Shown here: positions 1 through 9,690 of the stretch, in pieces | Layout of the letters: the number at the start of each line of letters is the position of its first letter | Numbering within the stretch: position 1 is the stretch's first letter | From: Pseudopithomyces maydicus | Lineage: Eukaryota; Ascomycota; Dothideomycetes; Pleosporales; Didymosphaeriaceae | Direction: 5' to 3' | Length of the DNA: 64,000 bases | NCBI GenBank assembly: GCA_026873275.1 | Contig: JANTUC010000011.1 | Location: forward strand, 434,001-498,000 | Translations under genes and position numbers: made by a program | The notes under the pieces: generated by a model | The model's input: only the letters and a program-made list of their open reading frames with translations | Told to the model about the DNA's origin: nothing | Databases searched by the model: none

Positions 1-475
1 ACGGCGTCTCCAACGGCGCAGCACGGGATCACATTGGTACGCATAGCCGCACCTAATCGCGGCTGCCACAACGAAACTAACGCAAATTTCAGAACCGGAC
101 TCAAACCTGGCCACACTGCTGCGTGAGGCCATTCCTCTCAAGCCAAAGGAGCGCGCCGATCTGCTGTACGAGTCTCAGGCGCTTGAAGCAGCCCATCAGG
201 AAGCTGGAAACCGGGGGGACACCGAAGCGCCTGCCGCCGCAGCCGATGTTGACTTGCACTATGTCTGCTTCGTAAAGTCGCAGAGCAACAATCTATGGGA
301 GTTGGATGGTCGCCGTAAGGGTCCGTTGAACCGTGGACAGCTCGCTGCCGATGAGGACGTGCTGAGTGACAAGGCCTTGGATCTTGGCGTCCGGAGCTTC
401 CTCAAGCGTGAGGCTGCTGCTGGTGGCGGGGATCTTCGCTTCTCGCTAATCGTGCTCGCCGAGTCGTTCGACTGA
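1..475 (+). CDS. Ubiquitin carboxyl-terminal hydrolase (UCH, peptidase C12), 3' part
   Basis: C-terminal part of a UCH-family deubiquitinase, a cysteine protease that removes small adducts from the ubiquitin C-terminus. The start and the catalytic Cys lie left of the window. Visible exons are 3..36 and 93..475; the 56-nt intron 37..92 splits a Glu codon. The piece before the intron reads GVSNGAARDH, which fits the conserved segment that follows the Cys box. DLHYVCFV carries the expected active-site His, and ELDGRRKGP, 16 residues further on, carries the catalytic Asp. The protein ends VLAESFD. The two catalytic motifs at the right spacing make the family firm; whether it is closer to yeast Yuh1 or human UCHL3 cannot be decided from this fragment. 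Exon phases agree, so no damage is seen. Confidence 0.88.
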
Positions 476-1124
476 AGAGACAGCGAAGCGCCTCCAGTCG
501 GGCGGAGCTGCGAACGCGAAAGTCAGCATTCGCAAGCGGCAAATCTCACCGCACAACCAGGCGGCAACTCACAAGTCAATCTGTCTCATGACACCGATGG
601 AATGACGATTAGTTTCAAATGCATTCGGAGTGAATGGCATGTCTTAAGGCCGGATCACGTGTCGGGATGCATCCCAGGTCCGCCAAGCGGTCCGAAGGTA
701 TTGCTAACGAGTAGGCGCTGATAGAACTCGGTCTGCAGTGGCAGTGCGCATGAAGTAGCTGTAAAAAAAGGCTCAGTTCGTACCGAATGATATCAGCCTC
801 CAAAGTCTATCCAAATTCTATTATCCTTGTGCCTATGATATCGCGCGGAGTCGCTACCAAGTACCCGGCACCAGTACACCATCCCTTTATGTTTCGTCTG
901 TTTTCGGCATCTTCATCCTGTTCCACACGGACTTGGCCACCATGGAAAATTAGAATAGTATTCAACCTACTTAGACACGTACGATATTCATACTGACTGA
1001 TGAAGAAGCAACACCAAACCCCCACGCGCTGGGCAAGCCAAACCGTCCATATAACATTCTCCGCTTGCTACCGCATTTCCGAAAACTCAGACGCAATCCG
1101 TTCGCAGACGACGGTGAGGGCAGT
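476..1124. other. Intergenic: UCH 3' side and GPCR promoter
   Basis: About 0.65 kb with only short ORFs on both strands that resemble nothing I know. It should hold the UCH 3' UTR and the promoter/5' UTR of the receptor gene. An in-frame ATG at 1065 could move the receptor start into this stretch. Confidence 0.5.
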
Positions 1125-3135
1125 ATGCCGAATGTCAAAATGGCTCGTTGGTCGCGGATTTGTTATTCCATCGTTATTCCCGTCCCTACTTGCTATGCTC
1201 TCTTCCTTCTAACAGTGAGCTCATTCTTCTCTGGGGTTACGCCCTCTCCTCTGCCGAATATTTCTCACTTCAACGGCCCTTCGTCTTCCAAGTTGTACAA
1301 TAGCCACAAAACTCGCAGTGTGCAGGTCGCTGCGGCGACCTGTGCTTCTGTTAGCATGGCGGCGTCTTGTATTGCTTTTTACTGGTTCTGTCGAATGGAA
1401 AAGCGTTTTCGGCACAGGTAGGTTCTAGACATGGGCTTCAGGTTCTTTTTGCTCATATCGAAAAGGCTCATCATGCTGTTGATATTCGGAGATCTAATGA
1501 AAGCAATGTGGTTATCGATATTGGGCGTGGTGTCGATTGCTCGTGGTAGGATTGCGACTGAAAGTGCATTTTGTCAAGCTAGTGGCTTCCTCGTACAGTT
1601 CGGCACTGAGACAAGTGGTCAGAAGTATTCCATCATATCCTACCGCTATTTACTGACACAGTGCTGTAGACTACTCTGTGCTGGCTATTGCGATACACAG
1701 TGCGCTCCAAGTGTTTCGTCCTTCGAATAGAATTCGATCTGATGGCTTATACCCATATCGACACCAAGTCTATGTCGGCGCCCTGCTTATTCCAGCTCTT
1801 ATGGCTGGCTTGGCTTTCATCAATCCTCGATGGGGCTACATGTCACAGGGTCCTTTTTGCACGCTTCCGTTCAGACCGTTCTGGTACCGTCTAGCATTGG
1901 CATGGATTCCACGTTACGTGATTGCAATCATCATTCTTGGTCTCGCGATCGCCATCTACGCTCACGTTGGTTTCGAATTCCGTGCATTGGCTCATTCGTT
2001 TCAAGCCGAGAAGCCATCAATCTCGACAACGACACCAATGTTGTCTGTTCGCAGTTTGGAGACCGGCTCGGTGTCAATCCCCACTATGTCAGAATATCAA
2101 ATCGGCCAGTTTCAAAGAGGCTCATCCATGGTTTCCATGGTCGCAGCATCACGCAGGGCCTCTGTCGTCGCTTCTGTGGGCTCTCAAACAACCGAATTTG
2201 CAAACGATACGACTCATGCAATCGCCGCCCCAGAAAGCTCACACACAGTAGACCGTTGCTACATGCTTCCTCCAATACAATCCCACGACATCACCAATCC
2301 GACAAACCAGCCCATCCCAGACAAGGATACTGACAAAGCTCAACCCACCACGCAAGAATCCCACAACACCAACTCCCCACCTCAACAAGTCCCCTCCTCA
2401 TCTGTACATCGCCAACTCACACAACAGCACATCCGAATCCACCGCCAACTCCGCCTCATGTTCATCTACCCCCTCGTCTACGTCCTCGTTTGGCTCGTCC
2501 CCTTCATAAACCACTGCTTCACCTACAACGACTCCTTCGCCCGCCACCCCGTCTTCTGGCTCAACCTCGTCTCCACCATCTGCGTAACCCTGATGGGCGC
2601 AATCGATTGCCTCATCTTTTCCCTGCGCGAGCGCCCCTGGCGCCACATCTCCTCCTCAGACGGCACCTTCCTCGGCTCCTTCAAATTCTGGCGCCGCGCT
2701 TCATCGCAATCACAGGCCAACGGTACACACCTGTTTCCCCGCTCCCGCATGGAAGCGAACCCCGAGACACCAATGGGCGCCGCTGAGGGATGGAAAGGCA
2801 GCGTGAAGCGCGCGGGGAGGAGCGTCACGAGGGCCAATCGGAGTAGCGATTATGCGCGGGGGCAGACGGAGATGGCGCGGTTGAGGCTGGAGATGGAGAA
2901 GGAGGAGAGGATGGGGAATATTGGGGGTGATGAATTTGGGGAGGCGGCGAGAGCGGCGAGGAGGAGGAGGAGGAGTACGGTTATGACGGGGATGACGGGG
3001 TTGACGGAGTTAGAGATCGGGGAGAGTCCGAAAGAGGAGGAGGAGAAGATGGAGGGGGAAATAAGGGAGGGGATTGAGGAGGAGGAGGAGGGTGTTGGGA
3101 GGGGAGGTGGGAATGAGGAGGGGGCAGGAAAGTGA
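1125..3135 (+). CDS. Git3-like G-protein-coupled receptor (glucose/cAMP-receptor-like)
   Basis: Predicted seven-TM plasma-membrane receptor of the fungal Git3/GprC-like class, which signals through a G alpha protein to adenylate cyclase. Exons: 1125..1417, 1466..1614, 1670..3135 (introns 48 and 55 nt), about 635 aa. After the first junction the frame gives FRHRLIMLLIFGD, then FCQASGFLVQFG (end of TM2/TM3), VLAIAIHSALQVFRP, GLYPYRH and RPFWYRLALAWIPRYV, a very typical Git3 series. A long hydrophilic third loop follows, then two more TM helices and the CT segment SLRERPWRHI. The tail beyond it is highly charged and Glu-rich, from an almost pure purine DNA strand. The start is uncertain: ATG 1065, 1125 or 1140 are in frame, and the hydrophobic stretch before TM1 might hide another intron. 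The gene converges on DcpS with 208 nt between stops. Confidence 0.82.
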
Positions 3136-3343
3136 GGTTTCTAGCTTGAGGGAGGAGTACAGGTGGTGACGGCCGTTGTGTTGTGTTTTTAGTTTGGTAC
3201 TGCATGCCTGCATGTTGCATTAGGAGCTGGCCAGCATCCGCATAATAGATCACTGATCATTGAGCTTTTGACATGTTATATCCGTTCTTAATCTGGCAGG
3301 TCTAACCTTAATTCTGCAATGAAATCATGAGCCCAGACCGTTA

Positions 3344-4433
3344 TTAAAACTTGGTCACGTCAGGCTCCTCTCCCGCCTTCAAAACGCTAAACACCTTCTC
3401 CCACAGTTCGCTCGCCTCTCCAAGATGATATGCGAGCCTCACGTCTTGCATACCAGCCGTGTCGTCGCCGGCCAAGTTTTCCAGCGTCGAAATGATGTTT
3501 TCGAGACCCAGGGCTTTGCCAACGGACTGGGTAGCGCCGGCCTCGAGCATGACGTGCACGATGTGGATGTGGAAGTGGTGGTAAGTTGGTTGATCTGGAA
3601 CTCATTAGACGATTTCAAGTTACAGGTCATGGAACAAAAATTAAGAGACAAGCAAATAGAATAAGGGAACGTGTAGGCTCAGCAAACTTACAATGTATGT
3701 ACAACTTCAACTCATCCCTATCAACATCCGGATACAACTTCGTCGTCGCATCCAGCAGCTTCGCCGAAACATGCTTCAACCACGCCACATCCCCCTTCTT
3801 CAAATCCCTGACACTCCAAATATCCCGGCGTTCAACCAGCCCAAGAAGGTGCAGGCTACTCAGCGTCTTACGATCCCAGTTCAAATCCGGCAACAGCAAG
3901 AACCCATCCTTGGGATCCGACTCGCGATAGATCACATCTTCCTGCTCCGTACGGCCCTCGATGATGTTGAAGACCCAGTTCAACGTACCCTTCTCCCTTT
4001 GCCGCTGGATCCACGGCCGCACATATTTCGCATACACCTCTGGCGTTTCGGTGACCACGCGGAGACCCTGCGAGGAGTACTTCTTAATATGCTTCTCCGT
4101 GCAGGGGTAGATAAGATTGAGCTTGAAATCCGGAGGCACGTCCACGTCCGGGGATGAAGACGATGAGTTGGAGTTAGCGAGGAACCAAGCGTAAATGTCG
4201 TTTGCGCCGAGATTCTTGATCTTCGAAAGCGAGGTAGGGAAGGAGGCCAGGTGGGCGTGATCTGTTGCGAAGGCTGCGCGTTCGGCGATGAGGAGAGCGG
4301 GTTTTTCGTCGATGGTGCCGAGGAGGGAGATGCGGCGGCCAGCTTGGTCTTGGTTTAGGAGCCGGGTGAGCTGGAAGCGGGGTATGTAGCCTTCGACTCT
4401 TTTGGCGACGTCGGGAGGTGTTGTGGATGTCAT
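3344..4433 (-). CDS. DCS1: Scavenger mRNA-decapping enzyme DcpS (HIT family)
   Basis: Hydrolyses the m7GpppN cap left after 3'-5' mRNA decay, releasing m7GMP; a cytosolic/nuclear HIT pyrophosphatase. Exons on the minus strand: 4433..3692 and 3594..3344, intron 97 nt, 330 aa, the usual DcpS size. The N-terminal dimerisation domain holds IYPCTEKHIKKYSSQGLRVV and ESDPKDGFLLLPDLNWD, both hallmark DcpS stretches. Splicing joins LKLYIHY to QPTYHHFHIHIVHVML, giving the histidine triad H254-F-H256-I-H258-I-V with a further His at 261. The ATG at 4433 is chosen over the upstream in-frame ATG at 4487 because MTSTTPPDV begins just before the conserved part. It is transcribed divergently from POLD4, with 601 nt between start codons. 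Confidence 0.95.
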
Positions 4434-5034
4434 ATTGAACTGGAGGGTCTTTCCTTTTGGGGAAGGTGGATAAGGACTGTGTCTCACGTCAGAAAGTGTG
4501 AGCTGGTGGTTGTACTTGGGTTAGATATGGTCGTAAAGGTGGGGTGGTTAAAGATAGGAAGCATGGAAAAATAAGTGTAGAGACGTGATTCCATCTCGCA
4601 TGAAACTTTTTTCAAGATGATTTCAGACCAAAGGGAACGCTCAATTGCTCCACGGTGTTGTTGAGACTGGCTATTGACATAGTGCTCACTGCTTGAAGTA
4701 CCCACGGTATAGGAGGCTTTTTTTTCTAGAACATCGCGTCGAAAAAATATTGAGTCGCTTTACTTACGTGATTTCAAGTATGATATCGTTTTCCTGCGAT
4801 GTTGGCTCGGGATACAAGGCCGTCTCGCAAAGCGATTGAAAACGGGAAGTGAAATTCAAGGTCACATGCTCACGCATTTTCGCGTATCTCCCAGCCAACC
4901 AATCCAAGCGCGACTGGTCACTGCCAAGACTACGTCTCATGATATCACCTCGACGCTGCAGCCTCAACCACAGACCCACCCATTATCCGTACAGAGCTAC
5001 AATCAACTGCGGTATCATTTTACAATAATCTACA
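4434..5034. promoter_or_regulatory. Divergent promoter region DcpS / POLD4
   Basis: 601 nt between two start codons facing apart, so it must hold both promoters. It contains a CCAAT box at 4899..4903 and a TTTTCGCG element at 4877..4884. No supported gene lies inside. Confidence 0.6.
4877..4884 (-). promoter_or_regulatory. SCB-like element (CGCGAAAA) upstream of POLD4
   Basis: Read on the minus strand the site is CGCGAAAA, matching the Swi4/SBF-type cell-cycle box core (CRCGAAA). It sits about 150 nt upstream of the start of a DNA-replication gene, where G1/S control would make sense. An 8-mer alone is weak evidence. Confidence 0.3.
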
Positions 5035-5689
5035 ATGCCTCCCAAACGCCGCAGCACGGGCGCAACCGCCAAATCAAGCCAATCAACGCTCGCTTTCCAC
5101 GGTACCTCGAACAAAGTCACAAAGCCCGGTACTCGCGCTTCCAATGCGAAGAAGAACCTCCTCACCGAGAGCCTCAAGAAGGATGACAAGCCTGAGGTCG
5201 CCAGTGTAAAGGTTGATGAGCAAGAGGAAGAGGACACGCCTACTACGGCAGAGGCTGCCATCATTGAACAAACGGAACAGGTACAGGAGCAAGCACAGAG
5301 CACACCAGAGGAAATTGAAGCGCGACAAGTCAAGCCGAAGCAGCTTCAAGCATACTGGAAAAAGCTGAACCCTGGGTCAGCACGGCGATACCACCAGGAA
5401 GATTTGAGTTTGGAGGAGAAGATACTGCGCAAGTTTGACATGACTGCACAATTCGGGGTAAGCTCAAATATAGGCACGCCATCAGAAGCATATACTAATG
5501 CAACCACAATAGCCCTGTACCGGTATTGCTCGCATCAAACGCTGGCAGCGAGCGCAGCGCCTCGGTCTCGAGCCTCCGATCGAAGTTCTTGCGGTGCTGT
5601 TACAAGAGCAGGATACCAAGGATAAAATCTCGATCCAGAGATCGGTCTTGGACGACATCCTCAACTCGCGCAGTGAGATTGAGGTGTGA
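5035..5689 (+). CDS. CDM1: DNA polymerase delta subunit 4 (p12/Cdm1)
   Basis: Small accessory subunit that stabilises DNA polymerase delta at the replication fork in the nucleus. Exons 5035..5457 and 5513..5689, intron 55 nt with a TACTAAT branch site; 199 aa. The N-terminus MPPKRRSTG is basic. QSTLAFHG (residues 16-23) looks like a PCNA-interacting (PIP-like) motif. A low-complexity acidic linker follows. The conserved POLD4 domain runs from QLQAYWKKLNPGSARRYHQE through MTAQFG, the splice junction, PCTGIARIKRWQRAQRLGL and PPIEVLAVLLQ to the end. The junction lies inside the conserved block, and its continuity supports the splice model. Head-to-head with DcpS. Confidence 0.93.
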
Positions 5690-7431
5690 AGGATCGAACC
5701 TTCTGGGTCAGCGGAAGGTGGGATTATTTCAGTATTCAAAAGGGTCATTTGGTGTTCCGGGAGTTTCAGCAAGATACACGACAGTTTGGGCATTTTGAGA
5801 TTATGTGTTCGCCATTGGTAGTGGCAATGTACGATGCACGGGTAGCAATGAATCGCGAAAGCGACGTTACGATCAACGTTTTTCAAATTCTCAAGGCAAC
5901 GGAAGAAGATGACTTCGCCCACGATGTGAACCGCGTCACCTTCCCACTCTCCAAGTGTCGGCATTTATATGCGCATGATGGACTACTGCCCCGACTAGCC
6001 CGCTATGGACTGTCCTTTCTGCCCAAGAGGGATCGGCACGGCACTTGAGAATGCTAAGGCACTGCCAGTGTTCGCCTGGGCCGAGGGAGAGCATCCGCGA
6101 GCCTAGACTACTGCGCAGGAGTTCACGCGTCGCCCCTCAAGCTAATCTAGCGAGTTGGCAGGAGTAGGTAGCGACATACCCCACACAGAGCTAATGCTGT
6201 ATAGTGAATGGTTATCTGCAGAACTACCCGAGCGCTTCCGTTGGTGGTGGTCGGAGGGGTTGGCTCGGCTGCAGATGCCCCCGGGACAAAGACGACTGCT
6301 GTGAAGAAGGGCCGGCGAAGGCAGATATTTAGGCGCGCTGTGGTCTTTGAGAGCGGGGATAAGCGGGGGTCTGGGTGGATCTCGATGGTTCTCTGCTGGG
6401 TGGCAGGTGGCGAGTGGCTGCTTTGAGCATGCTGGCGTGTGGAGTGGGGCCTTGCCTGCAGCTCCTTTCGGCACGCTGGCCGACCGAAGACCAGAGCACG
6501 CCGGCAGCGCTTGGCCTGGGACGTCGCGCGATAGCAGACAGACGGGCGGGTCGCACTGTGCGGTCGGTTTCGTGGGGAAACCTGGGACGACCCACCACCA
6601 ACCTCGCTACAACGACGCGCCCGCAAGGCCATCGATAAGATAAGGGCGGGTGGGCGCAGCGAGCGCGATGCGATCCAGAGGGAGACGCCTCGCTTTTGAG
6701 TTTGTGGTCGCAAGCTTGCACGTCCCGGTCCAACCGTACGACGCCACCGGTATAGGCGTGCAGCAGCGTGCAGCAGCTCGAACCGGACGGGCTGATTAAA
6801 CGGCGCCTTGTTCCATGGAGCTAGGGTGCGATAGCCACAGGCGGGGGTCGATGCAGCGTCCACAAGCATTCCGCCGTGTATCACCACCGTTCTGCGCCCC
6901 TCCATCTGTCTTCGTCCTTCCTCTCACCTCATCAATTGCCCCTCCTCTTCATCGCACTTTCACCGACGCCATGTTTGCTGCCGTCGCCGCCCTTTAAGCC
7001 CGCGACTGCTACCAAGGGCCTGGCCCCGGGTGCTCCTTCCCTCGCTCGCGTGCGCTGATCAACTCAGCATCCGACAGCGATCCATCTTTTTTTCTTTCAA
7101 GATAACCACCTAGCACTTTCCTGGTACACGGTTGTCTCGACTGCTCCGTCCCGCCTTGCACATCTGTCAATCGCTCGACACCGCGGCGGTCCGCGCCACT
7201 TCACTCTTCCGTGGCACTGTCACCCCGCACTTGCCATCTGAGCGGACCATACAATCCGTGGCATGCGCATCCGCTACCCTGTACGCAGTCTCTGGTAGTC
7301 CTACGCCATTGGTCCTGCCCCGTCTCGAAGCCCAATTCAGCCACACCTCGTCGTCCCTTCCCACAACGTCAACACAACTCACGTTGCGTGCCTTCAACTG
7401 CACATAAACCCGACAGCCACCACCTCTCGCC
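5690..7431. other. Intergenic: POLD4 3' side and PPS1 upstream region
   Basis: 1.7 kb, GC-rich between about 6.1 and 7.0 kb, where long ORFs overlap on both strands at once (for example 6147..6905 minus and 6347..6643 plus); this is expected of GC-rich DNA and none resembles a protein family. A pyrimidine-rich tract at about 7081..7100 and the T/C-rich stretch before 7432 look like the core promoter/leader of PPS1. Confidence 0.5.
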
Positions 7432-9690
7432 ATGGCAGCTGTCGTCGCGAGAGCCCCGCCCATGCCGGGCCGCTCTTCGACCCCTCCACCGCACCTGACG
7501 CTGAACACGTCTACCCGAGGCACGCCCGTCGCTGTACCAAACAAGCACATCCCCGTGTGCTCGCCCGGTCCTGTACCAGACCGCGGCTTGGTCACCCCTC
7601 CTGCCTCGCCTCCGACCAGGGATAGCATCCTCGACACCTCATCCGTTACTTTCCCTCCAACCAAGAATTGTTGTGAATATTCAGATGATCCGCCGATATT
7701 TACCATGACTACGGAGACGCTGGCAGAGGCTCTGGAGCATATGGCGACCCAGCCGTTGCCCGACACAGACCAAGTTTTCCCCTGGTTGCATGGCTTGCAC
7801 GCAGACAATCAGATTCAGTTGGCCTTCTTTACGAACCGTCGAAAGGGTGGCCGGAAGGTGCCCCGGTGCCTTCGAGGTCTCACCATCGTTAAGACTGGTG
7901 GTAATCTTGCGTCTTCTAAACTGAAGGGTGCCATTGCACCAGATGAGCTCCTTGCTTCGGGTGATACCAGCTTCATTGAGTGTGACCCCAAGGATGGCTT
8001 CTCTGTGCGCAATTTCCAGATTCAAGCTTGCAAGATGGCAACAGTCTCCGACATTGTTGTATATGGCGACCTTCGGACAAGCCCCGGTGATACTGTTACG
8101 CTCGCGAAGCGGATATCCAAAGCACAGCGGCAATACGAAGCCAAAAACGGCTTCCCGCGCTGCACTTTCAATACATTCATGTTGTCCGGTAGGCTTTCAT
8201 TATGCCACACATCTGTATTCCAACAGATGCTAATCGATCCAAGATACCTTTACCCATGTACAGGAGAAATTTCCTCGCCTGGTTGCAATTGATTCCAGGG
8301 GTTCCATGACGGGCAACGTCGCTGATTTCTGTAAGCAAAGTCTGGTCATAACTCTACATCTTATTGACTTTCCGTCAGTCTATTGGGAGAGGTTCGAAAT
8401 GTGCGCCATGTCTAAAGCATCCGAGTTCTCAAACAACGTCTTTCTGGGACCTACACCCGATCCTGTTTTAGATCCATCCTGTTGCGATCAGATTTTTGAT
8501 GTTCTCATTGAGGCTAGCGATGTTGCACATGTTCCAGACACCCCGACTCTACGGAAAGTAAGCAGCATGCTGGAGAAGCAAGAGCGTAGAGGAGCGCTCC
8601 AACTGGATTTCCCGTCGTCTGGTAGCATCATGCCACCATCGTGGTCTCACACTGAGGTTGATGGTCTGATGGACATGTGCAAGTGGATCTATGGATTAGC
8701 CAATCCTGCAGATGCGCGACGCTCTAAACGCAAAATGGGCGAGACGGATGAAGCCATTGAACTAGAGGATATTACCAAGCCGCGCAAGATTCTAATCCAC
8801 TGTACCGACGGGTACACAGAGACGTCTCTACTTGGTATTGCCTACTTTATGTATGCTGAGGGTTTGCCTGCACATGAAGCTTGGGTCCGATTGCATCGTG
8901 ACAAGGGTCGAAACTTCTTCGCTTACCCGTCCGATGTCTCTCTCCTTACCCAAATTCAAGGTCGAATTCTTCAGAATTCGCCCAAGTTCCAAGATAGCCC
9001 CTTCCACATCGCGGAGCCGCGATGGTTGCCGCGCATTGACGGAAGCCTGCCAAGCAGGATCCTTCCATATATGTACCTCGGCAACCTTGGTCATGCGAAC
9101 AACCCAGAGCTGCTCCGCGAGCTGGGTATTACGCGTGTACTGAGTGTTGGAGAGATTGTCAGCTGGCCAGATGATGTCAAGGACGAGCTCAAGTGGCCTG
9201 CGGAGAACTTGATGATGATCGATCGCGTTCAAGACAATGGAGTCGATCCGCTCTGGGACGAGTTTGATCGTTGTTTGAAATTTATCGGTAGGTGCACCTT
9301 CGTTTGTTGTCAACCAACCAACCAACTAAATGTGTACAGAAGCTGGAAAGCGGGAAGGAGGCGCTACCCTTGTACATTGCCGTGTCGGTGTCTCCCGGTC
9401 TGCCACCATCTGCATCGCCGAGGTCATGAATGAGTTGGGCCTCTCATTCCCACGAGCCTATTGCTTTGTGCGGGCGAGGCGTCTTAATGTCATCATCCAG
9501 CCTCACCTTCGATTCACGTTAGACTTCTCTCTATCATTATTTCATGAAAGGATCTAACTTTTGCAGGTATGAACTCTTGAAGTGGGAAGAGTACCAGCGT
9601 CAGCGACGCAAGGAGCCTCTTCGCCGCGAACTGGAGTGGGCTACCATCGCGCGCGAGATCGCGCTGATGAATAAGCCCTACTCCCGATAA
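7432..9690 (+). CDS. PPS1: Dual-specificity protein phosphatase Pps1
   Basis: Tyr/Ser-Thr dual-specificity phosphatase related to yeast Pps1, implicated there in S-phase control. Exons: 7432..8188, 8244..8330, 8379..9287, 9340..9517, 9567..9690; introns 55, 48, 52 and 49 nt; 684 aa. The catalytic loop is HCRVGVSRSAT, with Cys598 and Arg604 of the HCX5R signature, just after the exon 3/4 junction. An earlier PTP-like copy, HCTDGYTETSLL (Cys423), has Glu429 where the Arg should be and is probably not catalytic; this is as I remember the Pps1 family. Supporting pieces: LVAIDSRGSMTGNVADF joined to FYWERFEMC, the substrate-domain segment ILPYMYLGNLGHANNPELL, and the C-terminal YELLKWEEYQRQRRKEP. 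The disordered N-terminus is Pro/Thr-rich. Intron 2 (8331..8378) is 48 nt and stop-free, so retention would add 16 residues in frame. Confidence 0.93.

Noticed and set aside
1418..1441. 24-nt intron in the GPCR gene ending at the first CAG
   Set aside because: Too short for spliceosomal removal; the acceptor at 1465 gives a 48-nt intron and the conserved FRHRLIMLLIFGD junction.
6147..6905. 252-codon minus-strand ORF and overlapping plus ORFs upstream of PPS1
   Set aside because: GC-rich DNA open on both strands at once; the translations are Arg/Pro/Ser-rich with no conserved motif.
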